Assembly (NCBI GenBank): GCA_905221605.1
Contig: CAJNDS010000378.1
Location: 1 to 64,000, forward strand
DNA length: 64,000 bases
Source of the DNA: Symbiodinium natans
Taxonomy: Eukaryota; Sar; Dinophyceae; Suessiales; Symbiodiniaceae
Reading direction: 5' to 3'
This document shows, in pieces, positions 1 through 11,500 of this stretch; positions within the stretch are counted from its first letter, which is position 1, and every line of letters begins with the position of its first letter. The position numbers were made by a program, and so were the translations under genes. The notes beneath the pieces are model-generated. The model saw only the letters and a program-made list of their open reading frames with translations, ran no database searches and had not been told where the DNA came from.

Positions 1-210
1 ATCTCGAGGCTGGTGTGCTGTGCTGTTGTTGTAGGCACCCTTGCCGAACAAGAGGCCATAGGTTTAACCTGTGTTTTGTCTCTTGCAGCAAAGATTCAGA
101 AATTGTTAGAAGTTTTAGTTGCGCTGGGTTTCGCCTGTCTCTGTCCACGGAGATGTACTGTACTGCGCTGTGCTGCTTCTTGTTCTTCACTATCCATTCA
201 ATGATTCTAG

Positions 211-450
211 CCGTATTGGAGGGCTACAAGGAAGTACTGGAGAAGTCCAATGCAGACGCCGAAACGATGAAGCAGGCCCTTCAGCATGGTCAAAAGTTTG
301 TGGAGGTGCTTGTGCTGCGCTGTCTCGGTTTGTCTTCATAATTTCGAAGTACTTTTGTGGTACTCGTAGTATGATGCGGCGATTCGTACAGCTCGAGGCG
401 AAGGAGCAGGCAGAAGAGGAGGCTCGCAGGGCGGACTTACTCTTGTTGGG
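211..450 (+). CDS. Possible exons of a coiled-coil protein (partial)
   Basis: Two short + strand stretches read as charged helix. The first, about 211-304, encodes LEGYKEVLEKSNADAETMKQ and is followed by GAG|GTGCTTG, a plausible 5' splice site. The second, about 389-450, follows CGTACAG and encodes QLEAKEQAEEEARRADLL. Both have heptad-like Glu/Lys/Ala composition. A similar piece encoding DCKAELEKARATKK lies near 1489-1550. They may be exons of one multi-exon coiled-coil protein running off the left edge. This is inference from composition and splice-like borders only; the family is not recognised and exon borders are approximate. Confidence 0.3.
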
Positions 451-1106
451 TCCGGTGAAGGACCACTATCGAAGACCGCCTAAGGACCTATGGACCTAAA
501 CTTTTCTGGAGGCCGCAAATACCCAGATGTAAGAACTAAGCCCTGGTTTGGTTTACCCTGTGACTTGCTGTTGGGCGTTCTCGACGGCTTGCTGCAGGGA
601 AGGCAGATGAGCCAGAAATATGCTGCTGCTGCGCTGAAAGTCGAGGCTAGAATACTGTCCTTGCTTCTGGCCGTACACGATCAAGATTCAGGCGTAAGCT
701 TTCAAAGACTGTCGCAAACTTTCAGATGTTGCTTCGCTGCAGGCAGACGCTTCTTGTTGGGTTCCCATTCTCCATCACTCTTGTTCCCCCCACCCAACCC
801 TTGATCCTACCTATTGGCGCATGTTATTTGTCAGGAATGTCGGAGTTGCAGCATCCCCCTCATGAACCTGCCAGACAGCCAGCTTCCTTGGCCCCACCAA
901 ATGGCCCAACAGATTTTTTAACATGCAGGTTATCATCTTCTTTCACCACAATTGACAGACGCAATCCGGGCATACTGCCCTCAACCCGAACCCCCGCACT
1001 CTCAATGCTTGTTCCATCGGATCAGAGACCTTGAGCCAGCGTGAAAAACAGCAGCAAAGCGTTCCGTGCCATTGGGTTTTAGGGGCAGGTGGGGATGCTC
1101 GAAATG

Positions 1107-1318
1107 GTGTTTTTTTTTTCCCACCCTCGGTGTGGGGTTGTTAGATTTTAAACTCAACTCTTCTCCTCGCCCTTTCTACTCCTCGCCCAACGCCAGGTGG
1201 CCCAACCCCAAGTGTCCCTGGAGTGCCCAAACTCAGAGTGTCCCTCAAGTGCCCAACCCCAGAGTGTTCCTGGAGTGCCAACCCCAGAGTGCCCCTGGAG
1301 TGCCCAAACCACAGAGGG
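1107..1318 (+). repeat. Dispersed repeat copy 1 with ~27-bp minisatellite
   Basis: The segment begins with a T-run, then CCCACCCTCGGTGTGGGG, then GGGTTGTTAGATTTTAAACT and CTTCTCCTCGCC. It ends in four degenerate units of about 27 bp built on GTGTCCCTGGAGTGCCCAA. The same order of blocks recurs in the same orientation at 30211-30470, so this is one copy of a dispersed family rather than a local minisatellite. Confidence 0.75.
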
Positions 1319-2442
1319 TGGGGATGCTCGAAGTAAAATGATTCTTCATTGTCGTTTCGGCATGTTTCGGCCTTTTCGTAGCCACATCTGTCTGGAGACT
1401 CGTGTCTGTGTTGAAGGAAAGGTCACATACGGACCACATGTCTCGCAATACAATTATGCGGACCCTTCCTGTGCAATGATTCCAGCTGTGCTCGGAGGAT
1501 TGCAAAGCCGAATTGGAGAAGGCTCGAGCTACCAAGAAGGCCTGTTGGAATGTTGCATTGAGAAGAAGCTTCTGTGCTCGTGGCAGAAAGTCACGCGCCC
1601 GCCAGATTGTGGGGGTACATGATGGCACATGCATTCGACTGGAGGCCATTGCCACGAAGAGCTGGCTGAACTCAGAGGTGTTTTTGAAGCAATTGGGGGG
1701 GAGGGGGGGGTCTCATTAGAAGTTTGATTCACCTCCTAACCAGAGCTAACCCTTGTAGTGGTGCTCGAGCGTTGAAAAACACACACGCCATTTCTTTGAA
1801 ACTGAACCTTCGGCAATTAAACCTTTTCAGAACCCACTATAATCCCGACAACGCCCACCGCCACAGCATACTATTCTCATTTCAAACCAATACCACTTGA
1901 CAATTTCACTTAAAACCCATTATGCTTAAGGTCCAACATTTCTTTCGGTGCAGGCGGCAGCTTTCAGGTTCAACGAGCGCAGTGTCAAGGTTTTGGACTG
2001 TACACATTGCCAGCGCCACCGAAATCCACGAACTGTTTCTGCCCCACTTGGATCGCCTGGTCTTTCGGAAGAGCTACTCGCCCTACTTGTCCCGCTTGCC
2101 CTACCCTTTCACTCTCTCACACTCGTTCTTTTTCTTTGTAGAGAATCTACCGTAGACGAGCAGGTATGCTGCTGCAGACGAGGCTGAGGCTAAGGTGCCG
2201 AGAGGGCAGCAATCACCAGGGTTGCGCCCGAAGCCACTTCAGCTATGGGTTCCGAGGTTTTTGGGATGTCCCCCTATGCAGCTGCCCAACATTAAACACC
2301 AAACCCTAAGCCCTACATCCCTTTAACTTTAACCCAAAGTGTTGAACCACCGAAGGGCGCCCAGTGCTGGTCTGCATGGGTTTCCTTCGTTTCACCCTCC
2401 TCCGCCCCTGGGGGGCGTGAGTATAAACAAAAAAACAAAAAC

Positions 2443-2541
2443 AAAAATCACACGCCCCGGGCATGTGCTGCACAGCGCTGCGATCAGCGCGCAGCGCTGC
2501 TCACAGTTCTGTGCAGCACATGCCCGGGGCGTGTGATTTTT
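2443..2541. repeat. Perfect 33-bp inverted repeat (foldback element)
   Basis: The left arm is 2443-2475 and the right arm 2509-2541. The arms are exact reverse complements over all 33 bases; each outer end is AAAAATCACACGCCCC or its complement. The 33-base centre holds a second imperfect GC-rich hairpin (GCGCTGC and GCAGCGC). No clear target-site duplication is visible. It could be a small foldback or MITE-like insertion, or a structured RNA. Confidence 0.85.
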
Positions 2542-5500
2542 GGCGTCAAGGAAAAAGGTCAGCGTGCTCTGGATGTTTCTGAATCTGCTGTTGCTGTTGT
2601 TGCGCTGTTGCTGCATTGCCTACGAGGCCGAGCACAGCAAACCTGCAATTTACTTAAGCCTCGCATGCTGGCGCAGTAACAAGTGTGGAAAGCAACAGGA
2701 AAGAAACGCGTTACGCGTCAGTTCCATACAAGCACGACGGGTTTTGGAGTCAAAAATGTGGCAGTGTCCATTGTCTCAGTCCGCCTCTCGATCCGCGTCG
2801 TTGTATCGGTTGGGAACAACTCAGCGGAAAAGCGATGTCCGCCTCATGTGCACGCGTCTCGACAACAAGAGAGCCTTTCAACATGTGCTTCAGCTTTCCA
2901 TGTGTTCTCGTGTCTATGCGGCTGTGGCTCGGGGAAGAATAGCTCAACGTGCACCCGTCACAGCAGCCTGGAGAAGACCCTGGCATTTGCCCAATGTGGC
3001 AGTTGCTGGGCGGACATGAGGCCAATGAGGCCGGGCTGGCTGTTTCTGCAACCTGACACCGCAGTTGAAAAAACTCCTTGGAGGCTAGACCAGCGGAACC
3101 AGCAGTGGCGGAGGACTTGATTTCAGCAGTCCCAGCCTTGGATTGCGGAACGAGCCCTGCGGGATGTCAAGAGTGCTTGTTATAAGCGCTTGTCCTGGCA
3201 GGTGACACAAGGGGTGAAGAAGGCCCTTCTGGAGGCGCCCGCTGCTGCAACAAGTTCAAGCCAGTCACATGATTCCTCCCCAGGAGTGGCGCAACTTCCG
3301 CACAGAACTCCTGCAGGCAGATGTCCTGGTTGTTGCGGGTGGCACGGCTCTGTTGCGACAGCTACTCCCAACTCCAAACCTTGCCAGGAGGTTGCCGCCC
3401 GGGAAGTGGCCTTGGCCTCAGCTGGCGGTGTAGCACGCCTCTTTTGCCTCCCTGACTCAGTCTCTTCCATTTGCCCTGCAAGTGCTCAGGCCTCGCGGCC
3501 CTGCGAGTTCGCTTCCTCGGAGCCTTCGTGCACTGAAGTGCCAGAGGCCTTTCAGGGTGACAGAATTGCACTTTCAGCCTTATAGGAACTCAGTAAAAAG
3601 TTCAGATGTCATCTGTGCTTACGCCCAGTATCAGCTGCTGACGTCGCGTGGCACACAGTTCTCTGCAGCAGTCTCGGCAGGACGAGCCTCGCACACCACT
3701 GCGGCGCCTCAAAGCAAAGGAGCGGGGCAAGCGGCAAACAGGAATAGCTCTGAGAGCCCAGTATGAGTGTCCGTCTGTTTATGTCAGAATTCCTGCCAAG
3801 ACAGGACGTCGATTTGACTCCTGAGAAGTTGGCCGCACCCACAAGTGGCGGGCCAAGAATTGTTTTGTTTATGGGTGGCATCTCCTGAAGGGTCCTGTCC
3901 CGCCTTGATTCGCGCCCAATTTATCGAAAAGCCCCGCGCTGCGTTGCTAAGGTCTGGAGGAGAGGCAACGCCGTCGGCGCAAGGAGGGGAGATGCACCTT
4001 TCAGCCGGCGACGTTGCGTGAGCTCTCAGCTCACCAGGCGAAGGTCCACATGTATCGGATGGATGTCAACGACGAGGAGGCCTGAGGCCTTGACAGGATT
4101 GAGGGGTTTTGACGTGTCAAGCCCGCTGGCTGGCTCCATCCAACTCCTTCCTGTTAGAGGCACTTCCTCAGGCACCACCTGGGACGACGTGCACTTCTTC
4201 GCTGAACGAGGCGCATCAAGCATGCATGCTTCTTGCCTTGTTCGGGATGGGACAGGATGGGACGACCAGGGGAGGATCGGGCCACTAATGCCTGTCCATT
4301 CGCGAGAGATGACATGTTGACTGCCCTTGGGGAACCCATTGCCTCTCGTGGATGATCTGTGTAGATTGCCATCTTGCGAACCGATGCGCTTGTCATTGTG
4401 CGTCCTCATTATCCAAAGGCACCGGGGATGGATGACCAGGATAGGGTGCGTCGGGGAGTTGGAGCCCGTCACTTGTGGACTGCTTGTGGACGACCTCGCG
4501 CCCAACGTCTCTTGAGAACCTTGTAAAAGCGTGTGCTTCGCAGGGTTGACGCCTGCGGGAGAGGGATGGAAACAAGACCTTTCCAGATTCTTGGGACTGG
4601 TCTGCGCAGTTGTCATCGCAGCATTGACCCCGAGCCATCCCCAGTCCAAGCTTTGCGGTTATACGGAATCAAAGAGGACCATCTGTTAAGATCTCGCCGC
4701 CATGGGCTAAGGCTAAGGTCTGGAGATGTCGGGATTCCCCCGAGAGGAGCGGTTGTGTGCGGCTGTTGTGTATTGTTGCTTTCTGTCACAGGCTTCCGAT
4801 GCATATTCCGATGCCCAGTCGTTCACCGTTGATGAGGCGGCCGTTTTTTGTGCCGCAAAGGGCAAGTGCAGCTCACGTTGCCAGCCACCCGAAGGTCAGC
4901 GCAGAATCCGTGGAATGCACAAGGTGCGGTTTGCATTCCTCTCATACGTCTGACACATAGCCATGAAGTGCGTTCGCGACACTTCTGGGTTCCGAGGTTC
5001 CCAGACATAGTGGAAGAGTATGAAGGTCTCTGGGAACAGCTTGGCTCTGGAGTTGAGGCACTGATGGCTTTGGAGTTCACGCAGCGGAGTTGTGGAGATG
5101 AGTTTGCGATGCTTTTCGCTGCGATGGCATTTGCTTGCTTCTGTTGAATAAGCTGCAGTCTCGGGCAGGCTTCTGGTGCCCAGTCGCTCATCCTCGACAA
5201 GGCTCCGCACGTTTCTGGGGTGGTCAGACATTGCAGGTGGTTTTGTGCGGAGGTGTTAGGCCACATCGGGCATGCTGTGGTGGGGGAACAGGTGGTTCCT
5301 GGGTGCTGGGTGTTGGCACTCATCCCTTGCACAGGTCGAGTGCAGCGAGTGCCTATGGAACCCCTTTGCGCTCGTGATGTGCCTTGGCTGCCTTGGCTTG
5401 CATGGTGATGCTAAGCCGCGAAGCTGCTTGCCACATTCAGCCAAGCTGCAGCCAAGGGTTGCTGGGCATGTCAGAATTGCTGCGCAGCCTGAGGCCAAAC

Positions 5501-5706
5501 TTGCTGGAGTACCTTTCTGTGTCTTGCCTGAAAGACGCAGCTAGGGTTGCGAGGATGTCGTGGAGTGGCTCACTGGTGGGATTGGTTCTATGATGTTCTA
5601 TGCCGAGTCATCTTCGTCGGAGTGCACACCCTCCAGGTGCCAGAGATACTCCGCTGGCGCACGACATCCCGTGAGACCAGACACCCGAAGGCAGGTTCGG
5701 CGCTCT

Positions 5707-5712
5707 CTCTCG

Positions 5713-5748
<36 letters not shown>

Positions 5749-5756
5749 CTGTCTCT
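5707..5756. repeat. (CT)n microsatellite
   Basis: About 50 bases of nearly pure CT dinucleotide, with one interruption (TTGCTGT) near its end. Frames across it give Ser/Leu or Arg/Glu runs that I treat as non-coding. Confidence 0.9.
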
Positions 5757-6184
5757 CTGCCCTCCTCCCTGCGCAAGCTGAGGCTTTGCTGGCACATGTG
5801 GCTGAGATGGGCAGCTTGGAGAGGCATCTGCTCTGGGGATTCTAGGCCTTGAGATGTCTCTTGCTTCCCGGTGTTTCCTGGTGTTTTTTGGTGTTTCCGG
5901 GATAGCTTGACATGTCTTGCGAGTCACGCGCAGGTCCACCGCCACTGTGTCCTTGCATACTGCGCTGAAGAACCAAGAGGCTTTCGATGCTGACCATGCC
6001 GGCCAGCAGAAGCTCTTCGATTGCCTCTTGCCCTGTTTAGCCGCAGAGGGCCTTGACGCGTGCCAGTGGCGTTAGTGACGTTAGCTTCTTCCAGAATTGT
6101 TCCAAAAAGGCGCTCCGAAGGTTCGCAGTCGGCCTCACCTAATTCTAAGCATCCCTCCTTAGCCTCTCAGGTGGGCGCTGGTGC

Positions 6185-6721
6185 ATGGCCTTGGCCAGTG
6201 CTACATTGACCCATTTACCTGCCAGTGACACGCGCCGCATTGTTGAGGACAACCTTCGAAGCTTGTTTCGGCAGTGCCGCGATCCTGACGACATTGCGCA
6301 CTCACCTGCCTTGCGGACACTTCTAGTTTATGGGGAGTGCGCCCTTCCTTACGTGCAGCAGCTGATCGCGAACACCATGCTGGGCTTCATTGAAGCGAGC
6401 CTATCAACGTCTCCACTAAACTACGACGCGGTGCTGGATTTCATGGTGCACCTTCAAGTGGTACTGCGCTCAATGACGAAGTGTCAGCGGCAGAAGTGGG
6501 TCTCCCTGACGGTCAGATTCTTAGCCGCCCTCGCAGCTCTGGACTTGGACCTTTCTAGCATCTGTAGCGTCGTGGTTTACGACTTGATCTGGCTCTGGCG
6601 AGTTGACGAGGACCCCAGGCGCACCTATGCATCGGTAATGCCGAAGCTGCGCGAGTTTTTGCAGTCGCCGAGCTTCCACGAGTTCGTGCCCGACTTGAAA
6701 CGCCTTCTTCTACTCTACTGA
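6185..6721 (+). CDS. Hypothetical helical protein, 178 aa
   Basis: An uninterrupted ATG-to-TGA frame of 178 codons. The product looks like a globular all-helical protein: alternating hydrophobic and charged residues, Leu-rich segments such as FLAALAALDLDLSSI and LKRLLLLY at the C terminus, and no low complexity. Segments VLDFMVHLQVVLRSM and FMPKL-type spacing suggest paired helices as in HEAT/ARM-like folds, but I do not recognise the family. No shorter frame on either strand here looks as protein-like. There is no signal peptide. It could be a retrogene or a single large exon; the flanks show no clear acceptor or donor. Start choice is the first ATG. Confidence 0.5.
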   Translation: MALASATLTHLPASDTRRIVEDNLRSLFRQCRDPDDIAHSPALRTLLVYGECALPYVQQLIANTMLGFIEASLSTSPLNYDAVLDFMVHLQVVLRSMTKCQRQKWVSLTVRFLAALAALDLDLSSICSVVVYDLIWLWRVDEDPRRTYASVMPKLREFLQSPSFHEFVPDLKRLLLLY

Positions 6722-8128
6722 AATCCAGAGCCGCGCATGTGCTCATTAGCAAGGTGCGAAACTGCACCCTGGTGTGGGCCTCGTCTATAACTCCTGCATC
6801 ATGTCACCCATCATGCCACCTATACTGAATGGACGACCTTGCCAGAAGTTCAGAAGGCTCTTGAGTCAGATTGACGCGGGCTGGGTGGCCGAGCTTCCTG
6901 TTTAGGGCGGCTCCAAGCACCGAGGCGCAGAAAGAGGCCGTCGAGGTGATGCCAGGCTCCCAGGACATGATCTGGTTCACGCGCGCATACTGGGCAGCGA
7001 GGCATCCGGATGCACGCACAGCAGGAAGCTTGCCTGCGCCCACGAATGTGGGGAAGATGATGCCGCACGCTCTAAAATTATGACTCTGTGCAGCTGGCGG
7101 ACGACTTCTAGTGGTCCAAAGATCTCTCAGGGGCCTTGCCCACTCCTGAACAAGTGCGAGCAAGTGCGAGCCAGACGGCTTGAAGGGCAGGATGAGGAGC
7201 TGCCTTCACCCTTCGAATTCCCGCATGCCTCCAGATGTCGCTGAAGGCACGACTGCAAGCAGAGCCCTCTCCAAGGGCGTGAGCGGGAGCATGCACCCGT
7301 GAAGCACTGTGAAGCTGTGCGATGTCACAGTCGCAGATGGTTGAGTGTGAGTCGGATGATGCGGTGTCAGGACGTAAAAACAGTGGCAAGTGTCCAGTCT
7401 ACCATGATGGACATATGGCAGCTGCGGCATCCCATCATTGCTGGTTTCCAATTCCGCCCCAAACCTCGCAGATCTGATGCTGGGTTCCTTGAGATATGAG
7501 ATATTCAGATACTCCCCATCGACATCATAGGTTTTCTGAACAATTCTACCAAATCGCGCTTGGGTTTTTGACGAGCGATGTCATTGGATCACGCGCGCTA
7601 GGGAGGATCTGAAGAAAGGTTGGCTTGCTTGTGGATGACAGCGCTACATCATGATCATAACGATTCAGAAATCACAGCCTCGTAGCATGTTGCTTGCACA
7701 TCGCTAAGTTGTGCAGCCCCCCTCTAGGAACCTTCAGCCCCAACCCTGAAACCTGCCTGCAATCCTAACCCCTGCATGTCCCATCACTCAAGAACCCTGA
7801 AACTCTGAAATCCAAACCGCCGCAGCAGCAGCAGCAGATCAAGCATGTCATCATCATGAATGTGGTTGCCGCGGACTTCTTTTGCAGGCATTGCGCACGT
7901 GGGCTTCTCTCACGCTTTCACTCCTATTGCGGCTGCGGTTTCTTGTGCTTGGCCAGCCAAATGGCAATGTTGTCCGTCCACCTCCCGCTTTCTCCCAATT
8001 CCCACCCTCCAGTTGCCCAAGCCCTAAACCCTAAAAGCCCTAAAACCACAAGCCCCTGAAGGTCCCACCCCGTGGCCCTCGGTGCACTGCACAGGGGCTT
8101 GAAAACCCAGGGCCGGCGTTGTTTCTCG

Positions 8129-8181
<53 letters not shown>

Positions 8182-8526
8182 AAGCACTACCAGCTCAAGC
8201 CGCCCGCGCATGGTAGCTGTCGAACCGGCCAAGGCCCCGAACTTCATCTCTTTAACAGTTCTCGGGGCCCACCTAACATCTCAAGGCTTACTAGCTCTTG
8301 CCAGCTGATGGTCACTTGGAGGCTTTAGCCCCAAGCATTTTGAGATTCTGCCGCAGACAGCATATCCACGAGCTGGCCCGGTCCCAATTCCGGGGGGAGA
8401 ACTTAGATCGTCTTAGACTGCATCTTTCACTCCTAAGTGTGAGGGTTCTCGTCTTTCCGCAGGACGAGGGGAGTCTGATCGTGCTTCGGCACTTCAGTCG
8501 AAACAAGCGGATGGCAGAGGGTTTAA
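6722..8526. other. Non-coding stretch before the retroelement block
   Basis: No convincing gene. It holds telomere-type CCCTAAA-like words near 8018-8052, a (CAG)5 run near 7824 and the (GCT)17 tract at 8131-8181. A frame at 8298-8555 ends 29 nt after the 8527 frame opens and could belong to the 5' part of the next gene, but I cannot show that. Confidence 0.45.
8131..8181. repeat. (GCT)17 microsatellite
   Basis: Seventeen GCT units in a row. It lies about 350 bases upstream of the first retroelement codons. A shorter (CTG)6 lies just past the right end of the block, at about 26713-26731. Confidence 0.95.
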
Positions 8527-11500
8527 TTCGGAAACACTCCTATCGTCGGGCCTAAATTTGCACCGCAGCTTCCTCTTAGGCAACCGCGCAGGCGTCACCC
8601 TAGAGGCGGTCGCGAAGCCAAACCACTGCGAGTTTTCTCGTGGAATGCAGGTGGATTAAGCCAGCAATTGTGGGCAGAGTTCAAGGAGTGGCTGCAAAAT
8701 CAGCAGGACCTCGATGTTATCTTTATCCAGGAAACCCACTGGACTACATCCTCCCAGTTTAAAGTGCATGGCTGGACGGCTGTTTCAGGCGGGCTGCCGG
8801 ATGAAGAGCTCGTGAGGTCTCCTCCCGCTCAAACATCCCAGCTACCCGAACAGCCAAAGCACAGGCGCTCTGCAGGTGTTCTCACTCTACTATCGCCTAG
8901 CATAGACTCAGCGACACTACACTGGCAGGATCTACACCCAGGCCGTGCTCACGAGGTTCACTGCGAAGTCCGAGGCCATCCAGTGCTCCTGCTAAACTGC
9001 TACCAGTATACCAAGCAACGAGGCATGACGGAGCAGGACCACTATGCCACCCAAAGCAAAGTTCTCTCCTCCCTAAGCAAGTCCCTTTCCAACTTGTCAC
9101 AGCGCACTGTTCCGGTACTGGCGGGCGACTTCAACTCTTCCCTAAAACCAAATCCCCCCTTCGTAGGGGGAGTGGTGCCAGCAGGATCTTCTAAACACAA
9201 GCCGGTTCAAAAGCAGTTCCAGAAGTTTCTTCAGCGAAACTCCCTAGTTGCGCTTAACACATGGCAGGGGCGCAAGGCAAACACCTTCATCTCGCCACAG
9301 GGCAGCTCTCAGATAGATTTCATCTTGACCTCCAAATTCTACGCTGCTCAGCTGGCCCGCAAAGTGTGTGTCCTCAAAGACTTTAAGCTGGGAGCATGGC
9401 GTAAAGGCGGCAAACACATGCCACTCCGGACGGCAGTACCCCTCAAGAAGGTCTGGAGACACCCGTTCTCGACCAAAACTCAACCGGCAGTCCCTTCCAA
9501 ACAAAAGTCCCTACTGGCCCACCATGTTAGACAAAACACTCCTCTGGCTCAAACCCTGCGGAAGCAAGTTGCACAGGATGTCGACAAACTTCGAGCGCAG
9601 AAGAATGGAGAGCCTCTTCACCCTGATGAGGTCAACGAGCTTCTTCTCGAACACGCCAAGACTTTCCAGCCGAGGGACCCAGAAGAAGGCAGCTCAGACG
9701 CAGCTCCGACAGCACAACCTCTGTGGCGGCTTCATAACCATCGGCAGACTGCACTACGGAACCTAAAACGTGAGGATGACGTCATAAATAAGATGGCTCG
9801 CACTGAGCACCTCAAACAGGCTCAGCGCTCGCTAGACGAGGCAGCCAAGGCACATGCCATCCAGATAAAGAATCAGGCCCGAGAAAGGACTCATCGCACT
9901 TTGACAGAGATTTCTGAGAAGGTCAAACGAGATCCACATGCGGCATATCGCTCTTTAAGGCATGTAGCTCCTTGGTCTCCTGCACCTAGAGTCTGCCTCA
10001 GATCGCCGTGCGGCCGTATCCTAACTGAGTCTGAGGGGCTGGCAGAGTTGAAGAGACATAGTCTTTCCATCTTCTCCTCGCATCCCCCCCTAGCCAGTGG
10101 CGTAGGCCAAGCCTTGCCCAAGCTGGACAAAGGTAGTCTGTCCAAAGGCATAGCCTCTATAAAGCCGGAAAAGGCAGTACCGCAAGGATCTGCCCCAGCA
10201 TCCATGTACCGCCTTTGTGCTTCCACTGTGGCCAATAATTACTGCGACTATCTTGAAGCGGTGCCTCCGCCTCCCGCTCTGACCCATCCGGCGTGCGAGG
10301 TCACCTCCTGCCAAGGGAAGCGCGAGCCTCAGCATAACACAGCACCACTGAATCCAGCCGAGCCACCCTCGCTGCCCACAACGGCCAAGTCAGCAGACCT
10401 TAGCTTCATACCCAAGCCTTCTAAACCTGCCTCTAAGCCGGAGAACTTGCGACCGCTGGGCATCATTAGGCCAGATGGCAAAGGAATAGCCTCTGAGGCT
10501 AGGAGAAGGCTCGACCCCCTCTTTAAGAAGGCCCACTTTGCCTCCCCTCAATTTGCCTACATTCCAGGACGCGGTATCGCCGATGCCCAACTCCGGGTAA
10601 TTGGCCACGCAAGGCGCGTCCGTGCCATGCTTCGATCCCGAGCACCAGACAGATTCTGCACTCCCAAGCGCACGAAGGGCAAGCCGGATCTAATCGGAGG
10701 CTTCACCTTCTCACTAGATCTCTCTCAAGCTTTTGACAAAACAAGCAGAGAGGCTCTCTTGCGCTCACTAATTACTTACGGAGCCTCACCTGAAGACGTC
10801 GAGCTGGTTGCATCCCTCCATCGGGAGGCCCAGTATAATCTGCGCTATGGACGAAGCCAGGAAACAGTAACCTCCACAAGAGGTATAAAGCAAGGCTGCA
10901 AACTGGCCTCCTCTCTCTTCTCCCTGGTCATCACGGAGGCGTTCCGGCTTATGGCCACCCACATAGGGTACCCTCCCATACAGCAGTTCCTCACAGGATT
11001 CGCAGATGACCTCGTCATTCACCGAGACATCCACAACTGGTCCGATCTCTACGCGGCTCATGACATGGTTAGACTGTTACTGCACTACCTGCAAGAAGCC
11101 GGACTAGAGGTGAATTACGCCAAGTGCAACATCATGGTCAAACTGGCAGGTCGCCACGCACAGCAGGCCAAGAAGCTCTTCAAGTCACAGGAGCTTCGCT
11201 CAGGCCGGAAGGTCACGGTCTGGAATATAGATGCACCAGAGCAGCCAAGACGGCCAATTCTGCTTTCGAATTCCTCAGTTCTTCCCCCTCTCCCCTCTCT
11301 TCCTTCCTTCGAGCTGGTAGACTCCTTCAAGTATCTAGGGGTCATGGTCAGCTACTCAAACCCGGAAGATCTTACCTATTCCTTAAGACAAGAGAGAGCG
11401 GCGAAGAAAAAGCAGACAGTGCGCAAATTCATTCACAATAAGCGCAGGACAAAAACCGCATCTAGGCTGCTTGTCTGGAGAGCCACCGTCTGGTCCACGG

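Larger units (their letters stand above)
1..6184. other. Gene-poor 5' region with scattered exon-like fragments
   Basis: Apart from the repeats and fragments listed separately, I see no gene here with a full reading frame. Open frames are short and overlap on both strands, as expected by chance at this base composition. Exon-like pieces with Glu/Lys/Ala-rich coding occur near 211-304, 389-450 and 1489-1550. A (CT)n tract lies at 5707-5756. Nothing recognisable is seen between about 2.6 and 5.7 kb. Confidence 0.5.

Noticed and set aside
5560-5945. Ser/Leu and Arg/Glu runs as possible proteins
   Set aside because: Caused by the (CT)n microsatellite at 5707-5756.
8072-8328. Poly-Leu, poly-Ala and poly-Ser frames
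   Set aside because: All arise from the (GCT)17 tract read in different frames.
8436-8460. Possible hairpin core GTGTGAGGGTTCTCG upstream of the RT ORF
   Set aside because: Too diverged in the loop and right half to count; no outer stem seen.
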